NCBI RefSeq assembly: GCF_003326795.1
Contig: NZ_JPWI01000018.1
Span: forward strand, 23,223-87,222
DNA: 64,000 nucleotides
Direction: 5' to 3'
Source of the DNA: Thalassospira profundimaris
GTDB taxonomy: Bacteria; Pseudomonadota; Alphaproteobacteria; Rhodospirillales; Thalassospiraceae
Shown: piece by piece, positions 49,480-58,663 of the stretch
Numbering within the stretch: position 1 is the stretch's first letter
How the letters are laid out: each line of letters starts with the position of its first letter
Notes under the pieces: generated by a model
Databases searched by the model: none
The model's input: the letters and a program-made list of their open reading frames with translations, nothing else
What the model was told of the DNA's origin: nothing
Made by a program: the position numbers and the translations under genes

Positions 49480-50316
49480 ATGATTACCGACTGGGATGAT
49501 GCCTATGCCAATGGTGACCACATTGCCAATGCCGGATCCTTTCCGGGCATGTGGGCAGAACAGTCATCCCGGTTTCGTGAAGCCCTGATCGCCGATGGTC
49601 GAGCCGAACTTGATATCGCCTATGGCACCGCAGAGCGCGAAAAATATGACCTGTTCCTGCCCCATGGAACGCCCAAGGGCTTGGTCGTATTTGTCCATGG
49701 CGGCTACTGGAAGGCGTTTGACAAATCAAGCTGGTCGCATCTTGCAAATGGTGCGGTTGCCAAAGGCTGGGCTGTTTGCCTGCCAAGTTATACCCTTGCC
49801 CCTGATGCCCGTTTGTCGCAGATCACCCGACAGGTTGCATCGGCCATCAATCATGTCGCAGCACGCATTTCCGGCCCCATTCATCTGACCGGCCATTCGG
49901 CGGGCGGGCATCTTGTCAGCCGGATGGTATCGAATACCTCACCTTTGGCGCCGCCCGTTCTTGCGCGTGTTGAAAACACAGTATCGATTTCGGGCCTGCA
50001 TGATTTGCGCCCACTTTTGAACACGTCGATGAATGATGTTCTGGGCCTGGATGAAGAAGAAGCCACAACCGAAAGTGCCGCTCTTCTCAAACCGGCACTT
50101 CCCTGTTCGATCACCTGCTGGGTCGGGGCAAACGAACGTCCGGAATTTGTCCGTCAGAACGATCTTCTTGCCAATATATGGACCGGGCTTGGCGCATCGA
50201 CACGTTCGGTACATGCGCCGGATAAACATCATTTCGATGTGATCGCCGATCTTGCCGATCCTGAATCTGATCTGACGGCTTGCCTTCTGACTCCGATCTG
50301 TGGCGAGGGTAACTGA
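49480..50316 (+). CDS. Alpha/beta-hydrolase, probable kynurenine formamidase
   Basis: 278 residues. HGGYW at 73-77 is the oxyanion motif of the AFMID-type arylformamidases. Ser140 in GHSAGGH is the nucleophile, and a late His in DKHHFDV completes the site. It should remove formate from N-formylkynurenine, joining KynA to KynU encoded across the divergent promoter. Many bacteria use the unrelated metal enzyme KynB for this; no kynB is seen in this window. The formate released could feed the formate dehydrogenase at 21-27 kb. Other esters are possible substrates. Confidence 0.85.
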   Translation: MITDWDDAYANGDHIANAGSFPGMWAEQSSRFREALIADGRAELDIAYGTAEREKYDLFLPHGTPKGLVVFVHGGYWKAFDKSSWSHLANGAVAKGWAVCLPSYTLAPDARLSQITRQVASAINHVAARISGPIHLTGHSAGGHLVSRMVSNTSPLAPPVLARVENTVSISGLHDLRPLLNTSMNDVLGLDEEEATTESAALLKPALPCSITCWVGANERPEFVRQNDLLANIWTGLGASTRSVHAPDKHHFDVIADLADPESDLTACLLTPICGEGN

Positions 50317-50317
50317 T

Positions 50318-52279
50318 ATGAGTACCGTCACCCTGACCCGTGAAGGCCATATTGGCGTTATCATGATCAATAACCCGCCGATCAACGCCACCAGTCATTC
50401 TGTACGTGAAGGTATTGTTGATGCCCTTGATCAGATCGATGCCGACCCAGCCATCAATGTTGCGATCCTGATCTGTGCGGGCAAGACTTTCATCGCCGGG
50501 GCGGATGTCTCAGAATTCGGACAACCGCCCAAGGCCCCGATCCTGCCAAATGTGATCAAATGTCTTGAAGCATCGACCAAACCCGTAATCGCAGCAATTC
50601 ATGGTCATGCACTGGGCGGCGGGCTTGAGGTGGCGCTGGGATGTCATTACCGGATTGCCGACAAATCCGCCAAGCTTGGCCTTCCGGAAGTCAATCTCGG
50701 CCTGATCCCCGGTGCAGGCGGGACCGTGCGCCTGCCAAGGCTTGTTCCGGTGCATGACGCCATCAGCATGATCACGTCTGGGAAACCCGTTTCAAGCACC
50801 AAGGCCAACGAAATTGGCCTGATTGATGCGATTTGCCATGGTGCACTTCTTGATGCAGCAAAGGATTTCGCCCAGACAATCCAGAAGCTTGATCTGCCGG
50901 TGCCATTGATCGCAAGGGAGCCTGTCAAAGCACCGTCCGCGGATGAATGGGATGACATCACGACCACAACCATCAAGAAAGCCCGAGGTCAGGTCGCACC
51001 TGTTGTTGCAATCGACGCAATCCGCACCGGGATTGATAAGGAAGCCCAAACCGGACTGACGTTCGAGCGCCAAAAGTTCGTTGAGCTGCGCGACAGCGAC
51101 CAGTCAAAGGCCCTGCGCCATATCTTCTTTGCCGAACGTTCAGTCGGGAAGCTTCCCGAGATTGATGGTATTGCACCAAATGCTATCCGCGAAGTCGGTG
51201 TCATTGGCGGCGGCATCATGGGAGCGGGCATTGCAACAGCATCCCTTCTGGCTGGCTTTGATGTAACGATCATCGAGCGTAACGACGAAGCGTGCGCAAA
51301 CGGGCGCGCCACGGTCGAAAAGCATTTATCGGGGAGTGTAAAGCGCGGGCTGATCACGCAGGATCGCTTTGATCAGTTATTGGCCGCGTTTTCAACCAGC
51401 ACCGATTACGCTGCCCTTCGCAATGCCGATCTTGTGGTTGAAGCTGTTTTCGAAGACATGAATGTCAAACATGATGTGTTTGGAAAACTGTCTTTGCATT
51501 GCAAGGCTGACGCGGTTCTGGCCTCGAACACGTCCTATCTTGATATCAATGAGATTGCGGCAAAATGCGTCAATCCTGGCCGGGTCATTGGCCTTCATTT
51601 CTTCTCGCCAGCCCATATCATGAAGCTGCTTGAAGTTGTGCATACAGACAAGGCAAATGCCAAAAGCCTTGCAACAGCCTTTGCCTTTGGCCGTGCACTT
51701 GGCAAGATTGCGGTGCCTTGTGGTGTGTGTGACGGTTTTATCGGCAATCGCATCATGTCGGCCTATCGCAAGCATTGCGAATATATGCTCGAAGATGGTG
51801 CCCTTCCTCATCAGATTGACGACGCAATGGTCGAGTTCGGTTTTCCGATGGGTCTGTTTGCCATGCAGGATATGGCAGGACTTGAGATTTCCTGGGCCAC
51901 ACGCAAGCGCCTTGCGCCCTTCCGCGATCCGGCCGAACGCTATGTCGCACTTGGCGATTATCTCTGCGAGATGGGACGGTTTGGCAAAAAGAACGGTCTT
52001 GGCTGGTATCGCTATGACGAAACCGGCAAGGCGCAGCCGGACCCGGAAGTCGATACCCTTGTGATCGCCGAGTCAGAGAAAAAGGGCATCACCCGACGCA
52101 GCTTCAGCCATGACGAAATCACCCATACCATCCTTACCGCCATGCGCAACGAAGGCGACAAAATCGTGGCGGAAGGCGTCGCCCGCAGCCCGGATGCCAT
52201 CGATGTTGTGATGGTCAACGGTTATGGCTTCCCGCGTCACAAGGGCGGCCCAATGTTTATCAGCCCCCCATATATTTGA
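50318..52279 (+). CDS. FadB/FadJ-like enoyl-CoA hydratase / 3-hydroxyacyl-CoA dehydrogenase, C-terminus shortened
   Basis: 653 residues from ATG 50318, one base after the formamidase stop. The N-terminal crotonase domain (AGKTFIAGADVSEF, GHALGGGLEVALGCHYRIA) is followed by the NAD domain starting REVGVIGGGIMGAGIA near 290. The 3-hydroxyacyl-CoA dehydrogenase C-terminal repeats follow, including the GNRIMSAYRK region and late GYGFPRHKGGPMF. Family members run about 40-50 residues past GGPMF; here the frame ends FISPPYI and stops. It therefore looks truncated where foreign sequence begins, though both active sites are kept. It should finish beta-oxidation of the anthranilate product. Confidence 0.88.
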   Translation: MSTVTLTREGHIGVIMINNPPINATSHSVREGIVDALDQIDADPAINVAILICAGKTFIAGADVSEFGQPPKAPILPNVIKCLEASTKPVIAAIHGHALGGGLEVALGCHYRIADKSAKLGLPEVNLGLIPGAGGTVRLPRLVPVHDAISMITSGKPVSSTKANEIGLIDAICHGALLDAAKDFAQTIQKLDLPVPLIAREPVKAPSADEWDDITTTTIKKARGQVAPVVAIDAIRTGIDKEAQTGLTFERQKFVELRDSDQSKALRHIFFAERSVGKLPEIDGIAPNAIREVGVIGGGIMGAGIATASLLAGFDVTIIERNDEACANGRATVEKHLSGSVKRGLITQDRFDQLLAAFSTSTDYAALRNADLVVEAVFEDMNVKHDVFGKLSLHCKADAVLASNTSYLDINEIAAKCVNPGRVIGLHFFSPAHIMKLLEVVHTDKANAKSLATAFAFGRALGKIAVPCGVCDGFIGNRIMSAYRKHCEYMLEDGALPHQIDDAMVEFGFPMGLFAMQDMAGLEISWATRKRLAPFRDPAERYVALGDYLCEMGRFGKKNGLGWYRYDETGKAQPDPEVDTLVIAESEKKGITRRSFSHDEITHTILTAMRNEGDKIVAEGVARSPDAIDVVMVNGYGFPRHKGGPMFISPPYI

Positions 52280-52325
52280 ACGGCTTACCGTACGTCTCTA
52301 CGGACTCCATTGGCAGTCACTTGAG

Positions 52326-52364
52326 AAAAAGAAAACCCCACTGTCAGCTATCGACAGTGGGGTT
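52326..52364 (-). terminator. Strong terminator of the glycan operon
   Basis: Perfect 12-base arms AACCCCACTGTC (52334-52345) and GACAGTGGGGTT (52353-52364) with a 7-base loop. On the minus strand the stem is followed by TTTTCTTTTT, so it ends the leftward ABC-transporter transcript; it may also stop rightward readthrough from the shortened FadB gene. Confidence 0.85.
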
Positions 52365-52389
52365 AACTATAAGTTCTCTGACAGAAAAC

Positions 52390-54228
52390 TCAGATAAAGT
52401 TCAAATTGGCCTGATCAACATATGACCTGAATGTCTCGTTGCGCTCATAAAGCTCACCGAAACGACCTTCTGACACAATTGTCCCTTTTTGCAGGAAGAA
52501 CAGCGTATCGCAGTCTTTCAGGGTGGAAAGGCGATGAGCCACGGATATGATGGTCAACTTGCCTTTCAAGCGTTTGAGAACAGAAGTAATATCTGTTTCG
52601 CTTTGCATGTCCAGCGCACTGGTTGCTTCATCAAGAATAAGGATTTCGGCATCCTTGTAGAGGGCACGAGCAATTGCAAGCCTCTGACGTTGCCCTCCAG
52701 AAAGATATTTTCCGTTCTCGCCGACATTACTGTCCAAACCATGGACTGATGCTTCAGCCAAGTCGAGCAGCCCCACGTCTCCGAGCACCTCTTTTAACTT
52801 GTCGTAGTTCACCTCGTCTTTGGCAACACCAAAGGCAACGTTTTCGACAAAACTCCCATTCATGATGAACGGATGCTGATCAACAAAACCGATTAACTGA
52901 CGATATGCGGCATAATTGTCCGGGCATACATCGACACCATCGACCCGGAATTTTCCATCGATATTCGTAAGAAACGTCAACAGAATATTCATCAGGGTCG
53001 TTTTACCGCTGCCAGATGCCCCAACAAACCCGTAGTGAACGCCTTTAGGAATAGTAAGGTTGATATCGCGTAAGACCTGATCCTTGTCCTTCCCGAACTT
53101 GAAGTTCAAGTTTTCAATGGTAATCGAGTTCTTGAATGGCAATGGATCAACGTCCATCTTCTCAAGCCGCGTATCGGCGGTTTGCGGGTCATATTTGGTC
53201 CCGCTGAGTCTGTCATGAAGTTCAATCAGCATGTTGATAGGCGCAATTGCCGACTTCATCATCGTAATCGATGTAATGGAGCGATTAATGATGGGGATCA
53301 AACGCATCCCGGTAACCGCCAGAATGACGATTTTCAGCGAAGACCCTTGAACATCTTGCGTTATGTAAACAAGAACGAAGAAGACCAAAAATATGGTGGA
53401 GAGAGTGATGAACTCAATCAACATTCCAGGAAGGTTCTGGATGAACTTCAAAGACAAATCAATTCTTGCTGCCATCGCTGAATGGCGATTGAAGTAACTT
53501 TCGAAGTAGCTCTCTTTCCGGCTGATAATGGTGTCTTTATGTCCTGCTATTGCCATCTGCAGGATGGAAATGATCTTCGTGCGTTCCTTGTCACTTTCCT
53601 CACCAAGAACCACAACCTTCTGCTTCCTCACACTAAGGAATATATACATCAAACCGCCACCAACAATCAGCGCGGTAACCATTGCAAACGGGCTCAACAA
53701 TGCGAGAAGAGCAAGAAGAATGATCGCAGTAAGAAGCGTCTGGAGAATGGCAATCCAGTTAAACAGGTAATTCTCAACGATATAGGGTATGACACTCGAT
53801 ACTATATTGATCAGAGACGACGAGTCGCTTTGAAGTAGATTCTGATAGTCCGATTTTACGATTACTTTGAACATCCTGTGCGAAATCATGTTCCGCCAGC
53901 GATTAAGCACGATGAATTCGTACCTCCAAAGACCGATATTAATCAGCACCTTAAGGAAGAGCAGCCCAACCGCCACTCCGATAAGAAACATGGTGAAGGC
54001 TGCGTGAGACGAGAAGCCCCACTCATCATAGATACGTCCAAGCGGGCCAATACTCAACGCCGCATCGGGATTGATGATAAAGACAATAAGCGGGAAGATA
54101 GAGCTCATCATAACGAACTCTGCCACACTCATAGCCGCACCACCGATTACAAGTACCAATCCCTCTTTGATCGTCTGAAACTTGAAACGTTCCTGGATGT
54201 CTTTGTAATATCCAAAGAGCTTATTCAT
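52390..54228 (-). CDS. ABC exporter/flippase (MsbA/PglK type)
   Basis: 612 residues. An N-terminal exporter membrane domain with about six helices (to about 340) is fused to an ATPase: Walker A GASGSGKTT, signature YLSGGQRQRLAIARAL, Walker B ILILDEATSALD and H-loop VAHRLS. As the last gene of a glycan cluster without a visible Wzx, it probably flips a lipid-linked sugar chain across the inner membrane, like PglK. Its start overlaps the glycosyltransferase end. A strong terminator follows. Confidence 0.9.
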   Translation of the reverse strand: MNKLFGYYKDIQERFKFQTIKEGLVLVIGGAAMSVAEFVMMSSIFPLIVFIINPDAALSIGPLGRIYDEWGFSSHAAFTMFLIGVAVGLLFLKVLINIGLWRYEFIVLNRWRNMISHRMFKVIVKSDYQNLLQSDSSSLINIVSSVIPYIVENYLFNWIAILQTLLTAIILLALLALLSPFAMVTALIVGGGLMYIFLSVRKQKVVVLGEESDKERTKIISILQMAIAGHKDTIISRKESYFESYFNRHSAMAARIDLSLKFIQNLPGMLIEFITLSTIFLVFFVLVYITQDVQGSSLKIVILAVTGMRLIPIINRSITSITMMKSAIAPINMLIELHDRLSGTKYDPQTADTRLEKMDVDPLPFKNSITIENLNFKFGKDKDQVLRDINLTIPKGVHYGFVGASGSGKTTLMNILLTFLTNIDGKFRVDGVDVCPDNYAAYRQLIGFVDQHPFIMNGSFVENVAFGVAKDEVNYDKLKEVLGDVGLLDLAEASVHGLDSNVGENGKYLSGGQRQRLAIARALYKDAEILILDEATSALDMQSETDITSVLKRLKGKLTIISVAHRLSTLKDCDTLFFLQKGTIVSEGRFGELYERNETFRSYVDQANLNFI

Positions 54229-55732
54229 ACTCTTTCGCCGAATTCTCTGTTGACTTCATACGAGCGTTTCTTACCAACACAACCAAATTGGGCCAGATGA
54301 AATGCACAGCAGATTTGCAGAAGTTGACGGTTCTGGAAACAACACGTATCCGCCTCAGAAACGCCCTCAGTGCAGCATATACTTGCAGAATAAAGATCAG
54401 GAACCTGTGCCTTGCGCCGATGGAAACTTCGCCGCGTGCCTGTAAACCTCGTTTGGTGTTCACTATCCGTCCCGCTTTGTGAACTGCGGTAATGCCGCGA
54501 TAGATTTCCTGTACAGCTTGGGAAACAACGTTGGCAGTCGGTTCAACCAACACCTCTTTATAGGTTCCTTTTTCAGGCCCCGCGTTCAACTCGACACCGG
54601 TGAATTCAGAGATGATCGGGAATCTGTGTTTCCAACGGAAATTCATTTCGACAAGCTCGTTTTGCTGCGCAATTACGTCTTCACGCAATGAATTATCCTT
54701 GAGGAGCTTTCCTGCAAGATCATCAGCTTCGGCAACGGAATTAAAAACTTGCAAACTGACTTTGTCACCACAGAGCGCCTTTAAGTCACTTGAGGGCGTC
54801 GTCAACAGCGCCGAGTCAGAAGCAAGAATGTCGATAACCCGCCAAGCGAATCCTGTTGATGCCTGCGCGTGGTTAATATTCAACGACACCTTGCTACGGT
54901 TATAAATCAGCTGATTATGATGCAAGCTGTAGACCACGCGAGGATCGTAGGCATCAAGAATATCGTCGCCGAGCATACCCAAACGGTACCAGTCATCGGG
55001 CCCAAACAGATGCAATCCATGCTCAAACAAACGATGGCAGATCGACAAGCGGTCTTGACCACTTTTTCTGAACAGGATCGCATGCCCATCAAGACCTGAA
55101 AGCGTCTTAAGTGTTTCACAATATTGAGAAACTTGTGCGTCACTAAAGACACTGGTATCCAAATCGCGAACAGAGGGATGCTGCGCTAAATACTTGAATA
55201 CGGTGGGTGAGGCAGAAAACGTATTTCCAATAAAGGAAATATTATAGCGTTTCTCTTCCTTGGTGCTTTTAACACCTGTAGCTGCCGGAACACGACGAAC
55301 CCTGTTATCGGAAATTCCGAGCTCTCTTTTGTATACTTCAATCGCATCTGAGGCAAAAGCCAGGAAATGATACCGGTCAGCGTTTCGCTTTACGTAATCT
55401 TTATCGTTAAAGAACTGAAAAGTATCCGCTTCCCACAATGCAATCGGGCAATCAACAGCATCCTCAATTCCTTCAATGGATGAATTATTAAAGGAAATAA
55501 CCAAATCCGGATTGAAGTTTATGATTTCTTCCAGAACAAGCTGGCCGATTTCGGGAGAAATCGTCGTATTGCTACCATTCCACGGACGCAACAAGTAATT
55601 CGAGGTTATTACATGAAGGACGTTATTCCCGTTTTCCAAAAGAGAGTTGATAAACCCTTCGTAGAATACTGACGTTCTGTACTTTCCGTTAACCAAAAGT
55701 CCCGAGAAATGGGTTACAACAATATTTGCCAT
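54221..55732 (-). CDS. CgeB-like glycosyltransferase
   Basis: 503 residues. The N-terminal half is a GT-B-like Rossmann region (LVISFNNSSIEG, ALWEADTFQFF). The later block YNRSKVSLNINHAQASTGFAWRVIDILASDSALLTTPSSDLKALCG is that of the CgeB/Glyco_trans_1_2 proteins, where a Glu/Asp-type loop handles the nucleotide sugar. The last 100 residues are basic with hydrophobic stretches and may bind the membrane. It should add a sugar to the growing chain; donor unknown. Three bases follow the rmlB stop, so one transcript is expected. Confidence 0.75.
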   Translation of the reverse strand: MANIVVTHFSGLLVNGKYRTSVFYEGFINSLLENGNNVLHVITSNYLLRPWNGSNTTISPEIGQLVLEEIINFNPDLVISFNNSSIEGIEDAVDCPIALWEADTFQFFNDKDYVKRNADRYHFLAFASDAIEVYKRELGISDNRVRRVPAATGVKSTKEEKRYNISFIGNTFSASPTVFKYLAQHPSVRDLDTSVFSDAQVSQYCETLKTLSGLDGHAILFRKSGQDRLSICHRLFEHGLHLFGPDDWYRLGMLGDDILDAYDPRVVYSLHHNQLIYNRSKVSLNINHAQASTGFAWRVIDILASDSALLTTPSSDLKALCGDKVSLQVFNSVAEADDLAGKLLKDNSLREDVIAQQNELVEMNFRWKHRFPIISEFTGVELNAGPEKGTYKEVLVEPTANVVSQAVQEIYRGITAVHKAGRIVNTKRGLQARGEVSIGARHRFLIFILQVYAALRAFLRRIRVVSRTVNFCKSAVHFIWPNLVVLVRNARMKSTENSAKEYE

Positions 55733-55735
55733 TGA

Positions 55736-56752
55736 CTACAGTGACCCTTTCTTAACGCCAGAAATCAACTTGTAGTAATAATCGACCGTTTCTTTCAACT
55801 TATCTTTGAAGTCTGGCGTCGGGGCAAAACCTAGTTCTCTTTTCGCCTTTGCATAGTCTACAGCGTAGCGCCAATCGTGACCTTTTCGGTCATCTACAAA
55901 AGAAATCAAAGAAGCAGCTGAGACAAAATCGTTCCCCTCTTTTGCCTTGAACTCATCGATCATCTCGCAAATTAAATGCGCCAGATCAAGGTTGCTAAGC
56001 TCGCAATCCCCGCCAAAGCAGTATGACTCGCCGATCCGGCCGGTCATAGAAGCCTTGTAAATTCCTTCGCAATGGTCTTTGACATACAGCCAGTCTCGCA
56101 CATTTCCTCCGGTTCCGTAGATCGGAATAGGTGTTTCAGCGAGAGCATTGCGGATGATCGTCGGAATGAGCTTTTCTTTGTGCTGGCGCGAGCCGTAGTT
56201 ATTTGAGCAGTTGGTAATTACTGCAGGAAACTTGTATGTGCGCGTCCACGCGCGCACCAATAAATCGCTTGCGGCCTTTGAAGCAGAATATGGTGAATTG
56301 GGCGCATATGCCGTCGTTTCAGTAAACGGCTCATCATCCGGTCCGAGATTCCCAAAAACTTCGTCGGTTGACACATGAATGAACTTGAAATTCTCGGGGC
56401 TTTCTTGTGCCAGATACTCCTGCGCAGCAGTAAGCAGCGCGTGAGTACCGTTAATATTGGTACTGATGAAGGCACTTGAATCATTTATCGAATTATCGAC
56501 ATGGCTCTCAGCCGCGAGGTGGTAAACAAACTCTACCTTATGCTGCTTCAGGAGCGAGAACACCAAGCTACGGTCAGAGATATCACCAACCACAAGTTCA
56601 CATTTTCCGGTTTTCACCGCTTCATCTAGGTGCTCTTTGGTCCCTGCATATGTCAATGCATCCAGCACGATAACGTCGTGACCTTTTTCAATGAGCAAGT
56701 CGACCAAGTGACTACCGATAAAGCCAGCCCCGCCTGTTACCAAACTTTTCAT
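55736..56752 (-). CDS. rfbB: dTDP-glucose 4,6-dehydratase RmlB
   Basis: 338 residues from ATG 56752; the TTG seven codons earlier is less likely. Motifs: NAD loop TGGAGFIGSHLVDLL, LAAESHVDNSI, STDEVFGNL with catalytic Asp-Glu, YSASKAASD (YxxxK), NNYGSRQHKEKLIP and GGNVRDWLYVKDHC. It converts dTDP-glucose to dTDP-4-keto-6-deoxyglucose, the substrate for the fused isomerase/aminotransferase encoded upstream in the operon. rmlC and rmlD are absent from the window, so rhamnose is not the obvious product. Confidence 0.95.
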   Translation of the reverse strand: MKSLVTGGAGFIGSHLVDLLIEKGHDVIVLDALTYAGTKEHLDEAVKTGKCELVVGDISDRSLVFSLLKQHKVEFVYHLAAESHVDNSINDSSAFISTNINGTHALLTAAQEYLAQESPENFKFIHVSTDEVFGNLGPDDEPFTETTAYAPNSPYSASKAASDLLVRAWTRTYKFPAVITNCSNNYGSRQHKEKLIPTIIRNALAETPIPIYGTGGNVRDWLYVKDHCEGIYKASMTGRIGESYCFGGDCELSNLDLAHLICEMIDEFKAKEGNDFVSAASLISFVDDRKGHDWRYAVDYAKAKRELGFAPTPDFKDKLKETVDYYYKLISGVKKGSL

Positions 56753-56885
56753 AACGTCTTTATTCCCGACCAATTCATTTGCAGAGCCAACTGCTCTGGG
56801 ATGTACTTACTCAAATAAGGACCCACACTGCAACCACAGTATGCTGCTTAATCAAACAAGACCTGACTCTATTTTTAATCCGACT

Positions 56886-57830
56886 CTAGATCACCAACTT
56901 GAAGAACTGATATGCAACGGCGCGGCAGCCAGAATATTCTTTCGTTCTGATCAGGTTTTCATTCAGATAGCGGCCATTATCTTCAGTCGAAATTCCGTAA
57001 ACAAAATACTTGAAGTCCCCGTCATATCTAGAAATGAGCTCATCGACCAGATACTGCAAACTGCCCAGCTCTTTGCCTTTCTCGGAAGCAAAAGCATATT
57101 GCAATGTGGCCACCCAGTTATGTTTGTAGATGATTGCACCAGCGACCAGCTCATCCCCAAGAAACGCACCAAGCAATTCAATATTTTTGGGAAACTTTGA
57201 AGACAAATACTCAAGTTCTTCAGCAGTATGTGTTGGCTTGGTGTCGTATTTATTACGGAGACATTCCGCAACAATATCCATAAAGGCCCGATAGTCAGTC
57301 ATTTCCCGCAACGACAGACCCGATTCCAGTCCCTTTTTTGCATTGCGCTTGAAGATCCTGCTTTTTGCAGCCGGCGCGCGGTAATCAAGGGCTGAACAAA
57401 CGTCCACCCGATAAAGCTCCGCGTTATTACGAAACAGTGCGTAAAGGTCTTCTTCTGCCAAGCCTTGACGATAAATATGGGGAATTGCCTTGATGTACAG
57501 CTCTTTGAAATCGTGTTCTTTAAGAAACTCCCTTACATCATCGAGTATCTCAAGCATCGTGATGGTCGACATATCCGATTTATACAGGAACCCGCCAAAA
57601 GTCAGTCCCAAATGCGAGAACAGCACATCTCCATCAGAACAGGCTGGCAAAACCGCAAGAATCTGCCCGTTCGGCTTCTTACGAATCACAAGGCTATAAT
57701 CGTGAAACCGGTCCGCGTGATACTCCATGTAGTCGCGGTAAAAAAGGAAATGCGAGTTCACAGCCAAACCGACAAACTCGTCCCATTCTCTCTTTGTTTT
57801 TTCTGAATATATATCAATATGGTAGTTCAT
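56886..57830 (-). CDS. FemAB/GNAT-like acyltransferase
   Basis: 314 residues with the two-lobe layout of FemAB-like GNAT proteins. KSRIFKRNAKKGLESGLSLREMTD and the following AFMDIVAECLRNKYDTKPTHTAEELEYL, then LLGAFLGDELVAGAIIYKHNWVATLQYAFAS mark the acetyltransferase_6 fold. It could acylate an amino sugar or lipid-linked intermediate; no substrate can be read from sequence. It overlaps the formyltransferase gene by 4 bases. 133 bases with no clear signal separate it from rmlB. Confidence 0.75.
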   Translation of the reverse strand: MNYHIDIYSEKTKREWDEFVGLAVNSHFLFYRDYMEYHADRFHDYSLVIRKKPNGQILAVLPACSDGDVLFSHLGLTFGGFLYKSDMSTITMLEILDDVREFLKEHDFKELYIKAIPHIYRQGLAEEDLYALFRNNAELYRVDVCSALDYRAPAAKSRIFKRNAKKGLESGLSLREMTDYRAFMDIVAECLRNKYDTKPTHTAEELEYLSSKFPKNIELLGAFLGDELVAGAIIYKHNWVATLQYAFASEKGKELGSLQYLVDELISRYDGDFKYFVYGISTEDNGRYLNENLIRTKEYSGCRAVAYQFFKLVI

Positions 57831-58663
57831 AACCGCGACCCAATTTTGAATGCAACGTCAACAGGAACGTTGTTTCCGTTTTCATCCACAATCTCTTTCA
57901 AAACCAAATAACCTCCGGAGACCTTTACCCAGGCTCCTCGGCTATCAATATTGCAAACTCTACCTCGGGTTATGACATCTGCAGCAGCGCTGTATAACTC
58001 GTGCTTCTTGACAAACAACTTCTTACCTTTGTGCTCGACAAAGGGTAACGGGTAAGGCTCGACCAAGGCACGGAAAATTCGTCCGAGAAACCCAATATCC
58101 CAGGAAAAGTCGATACGGCAATCATCAAGGTTACGTTTGACACCCCAAACTATGCCTTCTGAACTTTGCGGTACACTGCCAACTGTCCCAGCAATATAAT
58201 CCAACAAAACTGGACCGATCTGTTCGGTCACCGTTTCGTGAAATTCATGCATATAGTCTACAGAAGTCTTGCCGGGAACGTTCGGGCTTTTGTACTGATA
58301 GATTACAGGGCCGCTATCCATGCCGGCATCCATCTCGTGCAGCGTCCACCCAAGAAACTCCTCATCATTCAGGATACCCCAAACAACCGGATGCATTCCC
58401 CGGAAACGCGGCAACAAAGCGTAATGAATATTCAGGAATTTTTTAGATCTGAGGGTCTGCTCATCAATCAAGCGCGCATAACCCGATGACAGCACATACT
58501 GAGCGTCACTACAATCAAATCCATTGATAAAACTGTCGCATTCACGAAGCGCAATGACGTCAGGGGTGTTGGTATAAACCTCAATCCTGTCGAAGCAGGA
58601 AACCAATCCCTCATAAATTGTCTTGAGGCCCATGTTATCGCCGCAGACTATCAATCCACTCAC
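57827..58663 (-). CDS. Sugar N-formyltransferase (formyl_trans_N fold)
   Basis: 278 residues. The catalytic set of the formyltransferase family is present: Asn78 and His80 in FLNIHYALLPRFRGMHPVVWG and Asp116 in MDAGMDSGPV. A C-terminal domain of about 85 residues follows (WDIGFLGRIFRALVEPYPLPF). It is not the housekeeping methionyl-tRNA enzyme: it sits in an amino-sugar cluster and lacks the usual N-terminal start. It should formylate the 3-amino group of the dTDP-sugar made by the fused enzyme, using 10-formyl-tetrahydrofolate. Confidence 0.88.
   Translation of the reverse strand: MSGLIVCGDNMGLKTIYEGLVSCFDRIEVYTNTPDVIALRECDSFINGFDCSDAQYVLSSGYARLIDEQTLRSKKFLNIHYALLPRFRGMHPVVWGILNDEEFLGWTLHEMDAGMDSGPVIYQYKSPNVPGKTSVDYMHEFHETVTEQIGPVLLDYIAGTVGSVPQSSEGIVWGVKRNLDDCRIDFSWDIGFLGRIFRALVEPYPLPFVEHKGKKLFVKKHELYSAAADVITRGRVCNIDSRGAWVKVSGGYLVLKEIVDENGNNVPVDVAFKIGSRL

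Noticed and set aside
52250..52390. Frameshift as the reason for the short FadB-like C-terminus
   Set aside because: Neither other forward frame after GGPMF continues the family sequence, so loss by sequence replacement is likelier than a simple frameshift.
57827..58663. Housekeeping methionyl-tRNA formyltransferase
   Set aside because: It lacks the normal N-terminal sequence, is short (278 residues) and lies within a dTDP-amino-sugar operon.
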